Part shown: positions 16,269-26,108 of the stretch, piece after piece
Position numbering within the stretch: position 1 is the stretch's first letter
Layout: each line of letters opens with the position of its first letter
DNA from: Nocardioides nitrophenolicus
GTDB lineage: Bacteria > Actinomycetota > Actinomycetes > Propionibacteriales > Nocardioidaceae
NCBI RefSeq assembly: GCF_016907515.1
Contig: NZ_JAFBBY010000001.1
Span: 5,751,018-5,815,017 of the forward strand
Direction of reading: 5' to 3'
Length of the DNA: 64,000 nucleotides
The notes under the pieces: generated by a model
Told to the model about the DNA's origin: nothing
Database searches by the model: none
Seen by the model: the letters and a program-made list of their open reading frames with translations, nothing else
Translations under genes and position numbers: made by a program

Positions 16269-18814
16269 CCCTGCGCAACCTGCTGGCCCGCAAGGTGCGG
16301 CTCGTGATGAGCGGGCTGTCGATCATCCTCGGCGTGGCGTTCCTGTCCGGCGTGCTGGTGTTCAGCAACGGCCTGTCGGCCACCTTCGACGGCATCATCC
16401 ACGGCTCCACGCCCGACGGCGTGGTGCGGGCCGCCGACACCGCGTCCTTCGACGGTGGCGTCTCCGGCCAGACGGCCCGGGCGCTCACCCCCGACGACGT
16501 CACCCGGCTCGCGGGTCTGCCCCAGGTCGCCCGTGCCGACGGCGACGTCGCCGGCTTCGGCATGAGCCTGCTCGCCAGCGACGGCACCCTCGTCGGCGGC
16601 ACCGGCGCGCCGACGCTCGCCTTCAACCACACCGACGGACCCAACATGGACGGCGAGCGGGCGCTGCTCCTGACGTCGGGCCGCTGGCCGGGCGGGCCGG
16701 GCGAGATCGTGCTCGACGAGGCCGCCGCGAAGGCCGGCGACTACCGCGTCGGCGACCAGGTCAAGCTGCTCGCGCCGTTCGGGACCCTGGAGCGGACCGC
16801 GACGCTGGTCGGCACCGCCGAGTTCAACGGCGGCGGCACCGCCGGCGCCACCCTGCTCGTCTTCACCACCGAGGAGGCCCAGCAGCTGTTCCTCGGCGGC
16901 AAGGACGTCTACAACCAGATCAGTCTCACCGCTGCCGACGGGGTGTCCCAGGAGCAGCTGGTCGCCGCCGCTCGGAAGGTGCTGCCCGACGGCTTCGAGG
17001 CGGTCACCGGCGACAAGGTCGCCGAGGAGTCGCAGGACGCGGTCGGCAGCTTCCTCGGGATCATCAGCACCTTCCTGCTGGTGTTCGCGATCATCGCCGT
17101 GATCGTCGGCGGCTTCATCATCGTCAACACCTTCACCATCCTGGTCGCGCAGCGCACCCGCGAGCTGGCCCTGCTCCGTGCCCTCGGCGCCGGGCGCGGC
17201 CAGGTCACCCGCTCGGTGCTGCTCGAGGCGCTGGTGCTGGCCGTGGTCGCCACGACGCTCGGGATCGGCCTCGGCCTGGTCCTGGCCCGCGGGCTCGCGG
17301 CCCTGTTCCGCTCGATCGGGCTCGACATCGCCAGTGCGGCCCTCGACCTCACCCCGCGGGCGGTCGTGACCAGCTATGTCGTCGGCATCGGCGTGACCAT
17401 GGCGGCGGCCTATCTCCCGGCCCGGCGCGGCGCGAAGGTCGCCCCGGTGGCGGCGATGCGGGCCGACGCCGTGCCGGAGCGCGGGTCGCTGCGTCGCCGT
17501 ACCCTCGTCGGGGCGGTGCTACTGGTCATCGGCGGCGGCTTCGCGGTCGCCGGCGTCGTCGGCGCGCCAGGCTCCGACGCGGCCTGGATCGGCGTCGGCG
17601 CGGTGATCTGGATCCTCACCGTCGCCGCGATCAGCCCGGTCGTCGGCAAGCCCGTGCTCGCCCTGTGCCGCTCGCTGTTCGGCGCGGTGTTCGGCACCAC
17701 CGGCCGACTGGCCGGCGAGAACGCGCTGCGCGACCCCCGTCGTACCGGCGCCACGGCCTCGGCCCTGATGATCGGCCTGGCCCTGGTGTCCACCATCGGC
17801 GTGCTCGCCGCCTCGCTCAACGCCTCGGTCGACGACGTCGTCGACGAGCAGTTCACCGCCGACCTGCTGGTGCAGAACTCCAACTTCCTGCCGTTCTCGA
17901 CCTCGATCGGCGACGACGTCGCGAAGGTGCCGGGCGTCGAGGTGGTCAGCCGCCAGCAGTGGACCGCGGCCCACGTCGCCTCGGGGCCGGGCGAGGGCGA
18001 CACGGTGAGCGTCGCCGGCAACGATGCGGCCTACGCCGAGATCTACCACCAGGACGTCGTGTCCGGCGTCGCCTCCCCCACCGGCGCCGAGGCCGTGCTC
18101 TTCCGCTCGGTCGCCAAGGAGCTCGGCGTGAAGGTCGGCGACCCGCTCGACCTCGGCTTCCAGGGCGGCACCACGCTGCAGCTGAAGGTCGCCGGCATCG
18201 TCGAGTCCTCCGACACCACCTCCGAGGTCAGCATCCCGCTCGACCAGCTGGTCGCCGCCGGCGTGCTGCGCCAGGACTCCACCCTCAGCGTCCTCATCGA
18301 GCCCGGCGCCGACAAGGCGAAGGTCCGCGACGCCGTCGACGCCGCCGCCGCGTCGGCCCCGATCGTCGGCGTCTTCGACAAGCAGGGCTTCGCCGACCAG
18401 ATCCGCGACCAGGTCAACCAGCTGCTCTACATCATCTACGGGCTGCTGGCGCTGGCCATCGTGATCGCGGTGATCGGGATCGTGAACACCCTCGGCCTCA
18501 GCGTCATCGAGCGCACCCGCGAGATCGGCCTGCTCCGCGCCGTGGGCATGAGCCGCGCCAAGCTGCGCCGGATGATCACCCTCGAGTCGGTCGCCATCGC
18601 CGTCCTCGGCGCCGTGCTCGGCATGGTCCTCGGCCTGCTCATCGGCATCCTGCTCCAGCGCTCGCTCTCCGACGACCTGAGCAGCCTCGGCCTCCCCCTC
18701 GGCCAGCTGCTCGCGTTCCTCGTGGTGGCGATCGTGGTGGGCGTGCTCGCCGCGGTGGTCCCGGCGGTGCGCGCCGGCAGGCTCGACGTGCTGGAGGCGA
18801 TCGCGAGCGAGTGA
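16256..18814 (+). CDS. FtsX-like ABC permease
   Basis: An 852-residue permease with two FtsX/MacB-PCD repeats. An N-terminal membrane segment (about 17-38) leads into an extracytoplasmic domain, then three segments around 265-390 with the conserved QRTRELALLRALGA. A middle pair near 415-470 is followed by a second extracytoplasmic domain. Three final segments carry ERTREIGLLRAVGM and end near 850. The GTG start overlaps the ATPase gene. Substrate is unknown. Confidence 0.92.
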   Translation: MLRLTLRNLLARKVRLVMSGLSIILGVAFLSGVLVFSNGLSATFDGIIHGSTPDGVVRAADTASFDGGVSGQTARALTPDDVTRLAGLPQVARADGDVAGFGMSLLASDGTLVGGTGAPTLAFNHTDGPNMDGERALLLTSGRWPGGPGEIVLDEAAAKAGDYRVGDQVKLLAPFGTLERTATLVGTAEFNGGGTAGATLLVFTTEEAQQLFLGGKDVYNQISLTAADGVSQEQLVAAARKVLPDGFEAVTGDKVAEESQDAVGSFLGIISTFLLVFAIIAVIVGGFIIVNTFTILVAQRTRELALLRALGAGRGQVTRSVLLEALVLAVVATTLGIGLGLVLARGLAALFRSIGLDIASAALDLTPRAVVTSYVVGIGVTMAAAYLPARRGAKVAPVAAMRADAVPERGSLRRRTLVGAVLLVIGGGFAVAGVVGAPGSDAAWIGVGAVIWILTVAAISPVVGKPVLALCRSLFGAVFGTTGRLAGENALRDPRRTGATASALMIGLALVSTIGVLAASLNASVDDVVDEQFTADLLVQNSNFLPFSTSIGDDVAKVPGVEVVSRQQWTAAHVASGPGEGDTVSVAGNDAAYAEIYHQDVVSGVASPTGAEAVLFRSVAKELGVKVGDPLDLGFQGGTTLQLKVAGIVESSDTTSEVSIPLDQLVAAGVLRQDSTLSVLIEPGADKAKVRDAVDAAAASAPIVGVFDKQGFADQIRDQVNQLLYIIYGLLALAIVIAVIGIVNTLGLSVIERTREIGLLRAVGMSRAKLRRMITLESVAIAVLGAVLGMVLGLLIGILLQRSLSDDLSSLGLPLGQLLAFLVVAIVVGVLAAVVPAVRAGRLDVLEAIASE

Positions 18815-18853
18815 GGGGCTGCTCGGCGTCGCACCCGGCATCTCGGTCGTGAT

Positions 18854-18891
18854 CTCGTCGATCCGACGACCCGATCGCCGGGTACGACGAG
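18854..18891. terminator. Inverted repeat between convergent genes
   Basis: CTCGTCG (18854-18860) pairs with CGACGAG (18885-18891), and inside them CCCG/CGGG can pair. It lies in the 84-bp gap between the FtsX-like permease and the ABC-F gene, which converge. A bidirectional terminator is likely but the stem is short. Confidence 0.4.
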
Positions 18892-18898
18892 CCCAGGG

Positions 18899-20497
18899 TC
18901 AGGCCAGCGCCACCAGGTCCGCGTAGTCCGGGCTCCACAGGTCCTCGACACCGTCGGGCAGGATCAGCACCCGGTCCGGCTCCAGCGCGTGCACCGCCCC
19001 CTCGTCGTGGGTGACCAGCACGATCGCGCCCTCGTAGCGCCGGATCGCGTTGAGCACCTCCTCGCGGGAGGCCGGGTCGAGGTTGTTGGTGGGCTCGTCG
19101 AGGAGCAGCACGTTGGCGGCCGAGACGACGAGCGAGGCGAGGGCGAGCCGGGTCTTCTCGCCGCCGGAGAGGACGCCGGCCGGCTTGTGCACGTCGTCGC
19201 CGGAGAACAGGAACGAGCCCAGGACCGAGCGGGCCTCGGTGTCGGTCAGCTGGGGCGCCGCGGACTGCATGTTCTCGAGGACGGTGCGGGAGACGTCGAG
19301 GGTCTCGTGCTCCTGGGCGTAGTAGCCGACCTTCAGGCCGTGCCCGGCGACGACCTCGCCGGTGTCGGGCTTGTCGACGCCCGCGAGGATCCGCAGCATC
19401 GTGGTCTTGCCGGCGCCGTTGAGGCCGAGGATGACCACGCGCGAGCCCTTGTCGATGGCCAGGTCGACGGCGGTGAAGATCTCCAGCGCGCCATAGGACT
19501 TCGACAGGTCGTGCGCCGAGAGCGGGGTCTTGCCGCAGGCGGCCGGGGTGGGGAACTTGATCGCGGCCACCTTGTCGGCCTGGCGCTCGCCCTCGACGCC
19601 CTCCATCAGCTTCTCGGCCCGCTTGAGCATCTGCTGGGCGGCCGAGGCCTTGGTCGCCTTGGCCCGCATCTTGTTGGCCTGGTCGGTGAGCGTCTTCGCC
19701 TTGTTCTGGGCGTTCATCAGCTCGCGCTTGCGCCGCGCCTCGTCGGTCTCGCGCTGGGTGAGGTAGTTCTTCCAGCCCATGTTGTAGACGTCGATGACCG
19801 CGCGGTTGGCGTCGAGGTGGAAGACCTTGTTGACGGTCTCCTCGAGCAGGTCGTTGTCGTGGCTGATCACGATGAAGCCGCCCTTGTAGGACTTCATCCA
19901 GTCCCGCAGCCACAGGATCGAGTCGGCGTCGAGGTGGTTGGTCGGCTCGTCGAGCACCAGCACCTCGGCGCTGGAGAACAGGATCCGGGCCAGCTCGACG
20001 CGGCGCCGCTGGCCGCCCGACAGGGTGCCGAGGGGCTGCTCCATCAGGCGGTCGGGGATGCCGAGGCTCTGCGCGATCTGGAGCGCCTCGGTCTCGGCGG
20101 CGTACCCACCCCCGGCGTCGAGCTCGTCCTGCGCGCGCTGGAACTTGCGGAACGCCTTGTCGCGCTCGCCGGGGTCGTCGGAGGCCATCGCGACCTCGGC
20201 GGCCCGCATCCGTCGTACGGCGTCGTCGAGGCCGCGCGCCGACAGGATCCGGTCGCGGACGATCACCTCGGGGTCACCGACCCGGGGATCCTGCGGGAGG
20301 TAGCCGAGCTCGCCGGAGTTGGTGACCGAGCCGCTCGCCGGCAGCGCGTCGCCGGCCAGCACCTTGGTGAGGGTGGTCTTGCCGGCGCCGTTGCGGCCGA
20401 CCAGGCCGACCTTGTCGCCGGGGCCGACCCGGAAGCTGACGTCGTCCATGAGGAGCCGCGCACCGACGCGTACCTCGAGCTGGTGCACCGTGATCAT
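18899..20497 (-). CDS. ABC-F family ATPase
   Basis: A 532-residue soluble protein with two ATPase domains and no membrane segment. Domain 1 has GRNGAGKTT, LSGGQRRR and LVLDEPTNHLD; domain 2 has GLNGAGKTT, LSGGEKTR and LLLDEPTNNLD. A long charged helical linker (about 225-305, rich in Lys, Arg and Ala) joins them, the arm that enters the ribosomal E site in this family. ABC-F proteins regulate translation or protect ribosomes from antibiotics; which applies here cannot be read from sequence. Confidence 0.93.
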   Translation of the reverse strand: MITVHQLEVRVGARLLMDDVSFRVGPGDKVGLVGRNGAGKTTLTKVLAGDALPASGSVTNSGELGYLPQDPRVGDPEVIVRDRILSARGLDDAVRRMRAAEVAMASDDPGERDKAFRKFQRAQDELDAGGGYAAETEALQIAQSLGIPDRLMEQPLGTLSGGQRRRVELARILFSSAEVLVLDEPTNHLDADSILWLRDWMKSYKGGFIVISHDNDLLEETVNKVFHLDANRAVIDVYNMGWKNYLTQRETDEARRKRELMNAQNKAKTLTDQANKMRAKATKASAAQQMLKRAEKLMEGVEGERQADKVAAIKFPTPAACGKTPLSAHDLSKSYGALEIFTAVDLAIDKGSRVVILGLNGAGKTTMLRILAGVDKPDTGEVVAGHGLKVGYYAQEHETLDVSRTVLENMQSAAPQLTDTEARSVLGSFLFSGDDVHKPAGVLSGGEKTRLALASLVVSAANVLLLDEPTNNLDPASREEVLNAIRRYEGAIVLVTHDEGAVHALEPDRVLILPDGVEDLWSPDYADLVALA

Positions 20498-20565
20498 GAG
20501 GCGGCCATTCTCCCACGCCCGTTCGGCGCCCCCTAAATGGCGGTGCCGTCCTCTAGGGTGCTGCC

Positions 20566-21534
20566 GTGGTGCGATTCAATCCGAAGGCCCGCCTCGACCA
20601 GTCCCGGGTCCGCGACGCCGGCTCCGGCGGCGGTGGTGGCCTGGGTGGCGGTCTCGGGGGCGGGGGCATGCGGCTCCCCATCCCGGGCGGCAAGGGCGGC
20701 GTCGGCGGCCTGATCGGCGTGATCCTGGTCGTGGTGGTCACCCTCCTGCTCGGCGGCAACCCGCTCAGCGGCGGCGGGGGCGGCACCGGCGGGCTCGGCA
20801 ACGTCTACTCGCCGTCCCGGCTCAGCGACGCCCAGGAGGGCACGGACCGCTACGCCGGGTGCCAGACCGGCGAGGACGCCAACAACAGCCAGGACTGCGC
20901 CCGGGTCGCGATCGAGAACTCGCTGACCTCCTACTGGCGCAGCGAGCTCGGCGGCGAGTTCCGCCCCGAGCAGGCCGTGGTGACCTTCACCGGCTCCGTC
21001 AACACCGGCTGTGGCGCGGCGTCCTCGGCGGTCGGGCCGTTCTACTGCCCCAGCGACGAGACGATCTACCTCGACACCACCTTCTTCGACGACGTGCTGG
21101 AGGCCCAGCTCGGCGGTCCCGACGGCAGCTTCGTCGAGTTCTACGTCCTCGCCCACGAGTACGGCCACCACATCTCCAACCTGCTCGGCTTCATGGCCAA
21201 GGTCCGCAGCCAGCAGACCGGGCCGCAGAGCGACGGCGTCCGCCTCGAGCTGCAGGCCGACTGCTACGCCGGCATGTGGGCCAAGCACGCCACCACCACC
21301 GAGGACGCGTCGGGCGAGAAGCTGATCCTCGACCTGACCCAGGACGACATCAACCAGGCCATCGAGGCCGCGAAGTCGGTGGGCGACGACTACATCCAGA
21401 AGCGGGCCGGCGGCCGCGTCGACCAGGAGGCCTGGACCCACGGCTCGTCGGCCCAGCGGCAGAAGTGGTTCATGGTGGGCTTCCAGGAGGGCACCATCGA
21501 CGCCTGCGACACCTTCTCGGCCCCCAAGGTCTGA
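20566..21534 (+). CDS. YpfJ-type neutral zinc metallopeptidase
   Basis: A 322-residue protein. The N terminus is Gly-rich (about 22-50), then one membrane anchor (about 58-75, IGVILVVVVTLLLGG). The extracytoplasmic domain has four conserved Cys and the zinc motif HEYGHH near residue 198, with a later LELQADCYAG supplying the third ligand region. The family is common but poorly characterised. TAGGGT at 20554-20559 lies 6 nt before GTG 20566; a second GTG follows directly. Confidence 0.88.
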   Translation: MVRFNPKARLDQSRVRDAGSGGGGGLGGGLGGGGMRLPIPGGKGGVGGLIGVILVVVVTLLLGGNPLSGGGGGTGGLGNVYSPSRLSDAQEGTDRYAGCQTGEDANNSQDCARVAIENSLTSYWRSELGGEFRPEQAVVTFTGSVNTGCGAASSAVGPFYCPSDETIYLDTTFFDDVLEAQLGGPDGSFVEFYVLAHEYGHHISNLLGFMAKVRSQQTGPQSDGVRLELQADCYAGMWAKHATTTEDASGEKLILDLTQDDINQAIEAAKSVGDDYIQKRAGGRVDQEAWTHGSSAQRQKWFMVGFQEGTIDACDTFSAPKV

Positions 21535-21545
21535 CGCCGAGGAGG

Positions 21546-22451
21546 CTAGAGGTCCAGCAGGGCCTCCATGTGCGCGAAGGTGCGCTGCAGCGCGCGCAGG
21601 TGCGGCGCCACGGCCGGGTGCCGGTACTTGCCGGCCAGCGCCCCCTCGCCGCCGGCGACCCGCGCCAGCGCCCACTCGGCGCGGTTGAGTGCGGTGTAGA
21701 CGGAGACCACCTGGGCGCCGAGGAGCACGCTGTCGCGGTCCGCGACACCGTCGGGCAGGCCCAGCAGGTAGGCGTCGAGCAGCGGCTCGAACTCCTCGCG
21801 CGACGACAGCGACAGGTAGCCCAGGTCACCGCCGGCGGGGCCGTGGCCGAGCGTGCCCCAGTCGATGGCGAGCGCGTCGTCGCCGGCCCGGCCGGGGATG
21901 TTGAGCGCGGTCGGGTCGCCGTGCTGCGGGACCTGGGGCAGCACGTCGAGCAGGCTCAGCATCCGCTCGCGGTGGGTCCACAGATGCTCGGCGACATCGG
22001 CGACGGTGGTGCGGGCCAGGGTCGGCCAGCCGCCTCGCCGGGCCACCCGGGCCATCCGGTCACGGAGCAGCGAGCTCGCGAGAAATGCCGGGTGGCCGAG
22101 GTCAGCGCCGGCGAACCGGCCCAGCGACAGGGCCAGGAACAGCCCGCTCGACGCGGCGTCCTCGACCCAGTCCCGGACGATGGTGACGCCGTCCGGGTCC
22201 TCCTCGACCGACGCCTCCGCCGAGCGCAGGCCGGGCGTGGCCGCGGTGAGCCCGGTCAGCAGGACGTCGGCCTCGCGGCGCCAGTACCCGGCATGACCGC
22301 GCTCGGAGAGCCCGGCCGGATCCCCCGGCGCGGGCGCGGCAAGCCGCTTCACCACCACGGGCCGCCCGCCGAGCGCGGTGCGCCACACGCCGACGGTGGA
22401 CGTCCCCGTGCCGCCGGGGAGCGCCACCCAGTCGGGCTCGGGCTGCCACAT
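21546..22451 (-). CDS. Aminoglycoside phosphotransferase-like kinase
   Basis: A 301-residue protein of the APH/choline-kinase fold. HGDPTALN is the Brenner (catalytic loop) motif and IDWGTLGHGPAGGDLGYL carries the metal-binding Asp. The N-terminal lobe has VVVKRL, the ATP-binding Lys. The substrate is unknown and nothing specifically points to antibiotic resistance. I chose ATG 22451 (MWQPEPDW) because TAGTTT lies exactly 7 nt upstream, overlapping the preceding stop codon; a TTG 9 bp further upstream is the alternative. Confidence 0.82.
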   Translation of the reverse strand: MWQPEPDWVALPGGTGTSTVGVWRTALGGRPVVVKRLAAPAPGDPAGLSERGHAGYWRREADVLLTGLTAATPGLRSAEASVEEDPDGVTIVRDWVEDAASSGLFLALSLGRFAGADLGHPAFLASSLLRDRMARVARRGGWPTLARTTVADVAEHLWTHRERMLSLLDVLPQVPQHGDPTALNIPGRAGDDALAIDWGTLGHGPAGGDLGYLSLSSREEFEPLLDAYLLGLPDGVADRDSVLLGAQVVSVYTALNRAEWALARVAGGEGALAGKYRHPAVAPHLRALQRTFAHMEALLDL

Positions 22452-22461
22452 GGTGGGCAAA

Positions 22462-24012
22462 CTAGCCGATGTCGCGCTCGCGGAACCGCCACCACGCCAC
22501 GGTAAGCAGCGCGGCGGCCACCGCGCTCAGTCCCGCCGCGCTCCCCCAGCTCCACGTCTCGGCGGGCACCGACGGCACGTGCGCGTACGGCGAGAGGCCG
22601 GTCAGCCAGCCCGGGAGGTCCAGCAGGTCGCCGAGCAGGCTCAGGGTCAGGCAGGCAGCCGGCCAGGCCCAGACCAGGACCGACCAGCGCAGGCCGGCGG
22701 CGAGCGACAGCACGGCGAGCGCGGCCACCGCCCAGGCGGCGGGCGCCCAGGCGAGCGCCGCGACGAGCAGGTTGCCGATCCCGGGACCGTCGGCGGCGAC
22801 GTACCCGAGCCACAGCCCGGCGCCGGTCACCAGCAGCAGCCAGGCGGTGCCGGCCAGGGCCAGGACCGCGGACGCGGCGAACCACCGGCCGCGGCTGGTC
22901 GCCGTGGCGAGCACCAGCTCGGCGCGCCCGTCCTCCTCGTCGTGGCCGGCGTGGCTGACCACGGTCACGGCGAAGTAGGTGAGGACGACCGCGACGATCG
23001 ACAGGATCGCGGCGACCAGCGCGCCGCCGAGCTCGTCGATGATCGACCGGGCGGCCTTCGAGTCCAGCAGGTCTCCGACCCCGGGCGCGATCATGCCGAA
23101 CACCACGCCGAGGACGCCCGCCGCCACCGACCACAGCACCAGCGTGGTGGCGTGCACCTTCACCGTCAGCGCGAAGGCATCCGCGAGCCGCGGGGACCCG
23201 GTCCGCGGGCCCGGCCGGGTGGGCACCAGCCCCGAGCCGAGGTCGCGCCGCGACCGGAGCGCGAACGCGGCCGCCACGAGCAGGGCCGTCACCAGCAGGT
23301 AGCCGGGCAGCAGCCACCAGCGCACCTCGCCGTACGCGCGCACCTGGGTGTTCCAGCCCAGCGGCGAGAGCCAGCTCAGCCAGGCCGGGCCGGTGTCCCC
23401 GGCCGCGCGGAGCACGTAGAGGACGCCGACGGCCCCGGCGGCGTACGCCGCGCAGGTGCGGGCGCTCGCGGAGAGCTGGGCGGTCACGGCGCCGACACCC
23501 GCGGCCACCAGCGCGGTGCCGCCCCACAGCGCGCCGAAGGCGAGCGAGCCGACCGGGTCCAGCCCGGCGAGGGTGTTGCCGAGTGCGGTGAGCAGGCCGA
23601 GCGCGACCGCGAGCACGAGGGCCTCGAGCAGGGTGGCGACCAGCGCCGCCTGCCGGCCCACGGCGGTGCCGCCGACCAGCTCGGTGCGGCCGGTCTCCTC
23701 CTCGACCCGGGTGTGGCGGCGCACCACGACCACGAACAGCACGGCCACGAACACGGCGTAGAGCACGGTCATCTTGGTCATCGCCAGCTCGCCCTCGCTG
23801 GTGACGTCGAGGACCGGCCCGTAGAGCGCGACGATCGCGGGACTGGCGTTGATGGCCTCGGCTGCCCGCACCCGGTCGGCCTGGTCGGCGTACAGGCCCG
23901 GGGTCGCGGCCGCCGACGCGACGCTCATCAGGACCAGTACGCCGAGCGCCACCGGCGCGAGGACCCGGTCCTGGCGCAGCGCGAGCCGCAGCAGCAGCCG
24001 CCATCCGGTCAT
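22462..24012 (-). CDS. ABC-2 type exporter permease
   Basis: A 516-residue protein with about twelve hydrophobic segments in two halves of six. Each half has a loop with EEE/DEE and GRTELV or GRAELVL, a feature of the actinobacterial antibiotic-type ABC permeases. Start ATG 24012 overlaps the ATPase stop by 4 bp (ATGA), so the pair is a two-gene exporter. Substrate is unknown; related systems export drugs or polyketides. Confidence 0.88.
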   Translation of the reverse strand: MTGWRLLLRLALRQDRVLAPVALGVLVLMSVASAAATPGLYADQADRVRAAEAINASPAIVALYGPVLDVTSEGELAMTKMTVLYAVFVAVLFVVVVRRHTRVEEETGRTELVGGTAVGRQAALVATLLEALVLAVALGLLTALGNTLAGLDPVGSLAFGALWGGTALVAAGVGAVTAQLSASARTCAAYAAGAVGVLYVLRAAGDTGPAWLSWLSPLGWNTQVRAYGEVRWWLLPGYLLVTALLVAAAFALRSRRDLGSGLVPTRPGPRTGSPRLADAFALTVKVHATTLVLWSVAAGVLGVVFGMIAPGVGDLLDSKAARSIIDELGGALVAAILSIVAVVLTYFAVTVVSHAGHDEEDGRAELVLATATSRGRWFAASAVLALAGTAWLLLVTGAGLWLGYVAADGPGIGNLLVAALAWAPAAWAVAALAVLSLAAGLRWSVLVWAWPAACLTLSLLGDLLDLPGWLTGLSPYAHVPSVPAETWSWGSAAGLSAVAAALLTVAWWRFRERDIG

Positions 24013-24914
24013 CGCCCGGCTCCGGCGCGGTCGCGGTAGGCGTCGAGGAAGAGCTCCTCGAGGCTGGGCGGGGTGCTGGTGAGGGCGGTGACGCCGGCGG
24101 CGGTCAGCGCGGTGAGCACGGCGGGCAGGCCGTCGGGGTCCACGGTGCAGCTCACCTGGCCGCCGTCGACCGCGAGGTCGTGCACTCCCGGCACGGCGCC
24201 GAGGTCCGGGGCCGGGCCGGTCAGGGTGGCCACGATCCGGCTCCGGCTGAGGTGGCGCAGGTCGCTGAGTCGCCCGCTCTCGACCACCCGGCCCTCGCGG
24301 ATGATGGTCACCCGGTCGGCGAGCCGGTCGACCTCGCTGAGGATGTGGCTCGACAGCAGCACGGTCGCGCCGCGCGCGGTCTGCTCGGCGACGCACTCGT
24401 TGAAGATCTGCTCCATCAGCGGGTCCAGGCCCGAGGTCGGCTCGTCGAGGATGAGCAGGTCCGGGTCGGTGGCGAACGCGGCGACCAGCGCCACCTTCTG
24501 CCGGTTGCCCTTGGAGTAGGCGCGGCCCCGCTTGGTGGGATCGAGCGCGAACCGCTCGACCAGCTCCTCGCGCCGGGAGGCGGCCGGGTCGGCGCCCCGC
24601 ATCCGGATCAGCAGGTCGACGATCTCGCCGCCGCTCAGGTTCGGCCACAGGCTCACGTCGCCCGGAACGTACGCCAGCCGCCGGTGCAGGCTCGCCGCGT
24701 CCCGCCACGGGTCGCCGCCGAGGATCCGGACCTCGCCGGCGTCCTTGCGCAGCAGGCCGAGCAGCACCCGGATGGTGGTCGACTTGCCGGCGCCGTTGGG
24801 CCCCAGGAAGCCGTGCACCTCCCCCGGCTCGACGCTCAGGTCGAGCCCGTCGAGGGCGCGGAAGGAGCCGAACGTCTTCACGAGGCCACGAACCTCGACG
24901 AGGGGGCTGGTCAT
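24009..24914 (-). CDS. ABC exporter ATP-binding protein (DrrA type)
   Basis: A 301-residue protein. The ATPase domain (about 5-220) has GPNGAGKST, the signature region [21 protein letters not shown] and SSHI. The signature is YSKGNRQ rather than LSGGQ, a known variant of exporters of this class. About 80 C-terminal residues form the DrrA-like regulatory domain. CATCAT lies 6 nt before the ATG. A 33-bp dyad lies just upstream. Confidence 0.9.
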   Translation of the reverse strand: MTSPLVEVRGLVKTFGSFRALDGLDLSVEPGEVHGFLGPNGAGKSTTIRVLLGLLRKDAGEVRILGGDPWRDAASLHRRLAYVPGDVSLWPNLSGGEIVDLLIRMRGADPAASRREELVERFALDPTKRGRAYSKGNRQKVALVAAFATDPDLLILDEPTSGLDPLMEQIFNECVAEQTARGATVLLSSHILSEVDRLADRVTIIREGRVVESGRLSDLRHLSRSRIVATLTGPAPDLGAVPGVHDLAVDGGQVSCTVDPDGLPAVLTALTAAGVTALTSTPPSLEELFLDAYRDRAGAGR

Positions 24915-24937
24915 GGCTCCATGATGCAGCGCTGGGC

Positions 24938-24970
24938 CCTCCGCCGAGTCGAGCTCGGCCTCGACGGAGG
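24938..24970. promoter_or_regulatory. Imperfect dyad in a divergent promoter region
   Basis: CCTCCGCCGAG (24938-24948) and CTCGACGGAGG (24960-24970) pair with one mismatch around an 11-nt centre. It lies between the divergent exporter operon (start 24914) and the GNAT gene (start 25002) and could be an operator for either. No regulator gene is adjacent. Confidence 0.35.
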
Positions 24971-25001
24971 CTCGCGCGCCGCCGTACGCGAGGATCGGGG
25001 C

Positions 25002-25457
25002 ATGCAGATCGCGACCGACGACCCGCGCCGACCCGACGTGCTCGGCCTGCTCGAGGAGCACCTCAGCGACATGTACGCGACCTCACCGGCCGAGAGCGTG
25101 CACGCGCTCGACCCCGACGCCCTCGCCGCGCCCTCGATCACCTTCTGGACCGCCCGCGAGGACGACCTCCTGCTCGGCTGCGTGGCGCTCAAGCGGCTCT
25201 CCGACGAGCACGCCGAGCTCAAGTCGATGCGCACCGCCACCGCGGCTCGCCGCCGCGGCATCGCCGGACTGCTCCTCGACCACGTGCTGACCGCGGCCCG
25301 TGAGCGCGGCCACCGCCGGATCAGCCTGGAGACCGGCACCGAGGACTACTTCGCCGCGGCCCGGACCCTCTACCTCGGCCGCGGCTTCACCGAGTGCGGC
25401 CCGTTCGAGGGCTACGTCCTCGACCCCCACAGCGTCTTCCTCACCCGGGAGCTCTGA
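25002..25457 (+). CDS. GNAT-family N-acetyltransferase
   Basis: A 151-residue single GNAT domain. The acetyl-CoA loop is [20 protein letters not shown], preceded by the ELKSMRT strand, and the C-terminal [20 protein letters not shown] is typical of GNATs. The acceptor is unknown. A GAGGA-type ribosome binding site lies 7 nt before ATG 25002. The 3' end overlaps the convergent acVLRF1 gene by 17 bp. Confidence 0.9.
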   Translation: MQIATDDPRRPDVLGLLEEHLSDMYATSPAESVHALDPDALAAPSITFWTAREDDLLLGCVALKRLSDEHAELKSMRTATAARRRGIAGLLLDHVLTAARERGHRRISLETGTEDYFAAARTLYLGRGFTECGPFEGYVLDPHSVFLTREL

Positions 25458-26067
25458 GCCCGGCGGCGCCGGCGTTGTGGACGCTCACCACCAGCGCCTG
25501 GGCGTCACGGAGCGCCTGCTCGAGCACCGCCCGCCGCGGATCCGGTACGGCGAGCCACGGCCCGACCACGCCGACCGAGTGCAGCCGCGGGTCGGCGAGC
25601 ACCTCGTCCACCGCGCCCCGGTCTCCCCCGGCCACCACCTCGCCGACCCCGGCCAGCACCGTCGCGGCGTGATCGGCGGCGGCCTCGTAGGCCACCCGCG
25701 CCTGGTTCGCCCGCCGCCGGGCGAAGCGCTGCTGCGACTGCCCACCGGCCTTGGTCCGGCCCTGGACGTGCCGCCGGCCGACCTTGCTCGCCGTCAGCGC
25801 ACCGCCCTCGATCCGGGCCATCGCGAAGCCGCCCTTGCGCACCAGCAGCACGCCCCAGCCGGCCGGCGCGACGGCATGCTCGGCCAGCTCGTCCGGCGGC
25901 CCGTCGTAGTCGCGGGAGAAGGGCAGCCGCGCGGTGAAGGAGGACCCGTCGGTGCCGGCGCCGTGGACGCCACCCTCGACGGTCGCCTGCACGACACCAC
26001 CGTGGGAGGCCGCGAAGTTCGCGAGCCACCGCTGCCAGCGAGCGGGCGGGACCAGGACCTCGGGCAC
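25441..26067 (-). CDS. acVLRF1-family peptidyl-tRNA hydrolase
   Basis: A 208-residue protein of the actinobacterial VLRF1 family, related to eukaryotic Vms1/ANKZF1 and the eRF1 core. The catalytic GGQ-type loop is visible as GGQSQQRFARRR near residue 110. Family members are proposed to release stalled peptides from tRNA in ribosome rescue; that role is family knowledge. The GTG start has TAGGGT (plus-strand ACCCTA 26074-26079) 6 nt upstream. It is divergent from the SRPBCC gene across an operator-like palindrome. Confidence 0.87.
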   Translation of the reverse strand: MPEVLVPPARWQRWLANFAASHGGVVQATVEGGVHGAGTDGSSFTARLPFSRDYDGPPDELAEHAVAPAGWGVLLVRKGGFAMARIEGGALTASKVGRRHVQGRTKAGGQSQQRFARRRANQARVAYEAAADHAATVLAGVGEVVAGGDRGAVDEVLADPRLHSVGVVGPWLAVPDPRRAVLEQALRDAQALVVSVHNAGAAGLRAPG

Positions 26068-26084
26068 AACCGGACCCTATCGAC

Positions 26085-26098
26085 AAGAACCTGTTCTA
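26085..26098. promoter_or_regulatory. TetR/KstR-like operator (AACNNGTT palindrome)
   Basis: AAGAACCTGTTCTA fits TNNAACNNGTTNNA, the KstR-type operator, at every fixed position but the first (A for T). It overlaps the TACTCT -10 (26097-26102) of the SRPBCC gene and lies just upstream of the acVLRF1 -10, a good place for a repressor. The regulator is not encoded nearby. Confidence 0.4.
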
Positions 26099-26108
26099 CT
26101 CTGACGCC

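Noticed and set aside
21546..22451. Aminoglycoside resistance gene
   Set aside because: Only the general APH/choline-kinase fold is visible. No motif specifies an antibiotic substrate and the context is an exporter of unknown substrate.
26086..26097. LexA box between acVLRF1 and SRPBCC genes
   Set aside because: The palindrome is GAAC-N2-GTTC, whereas the actinobacterial LexA box needs N4. It fits a TetR/KstR operator better.
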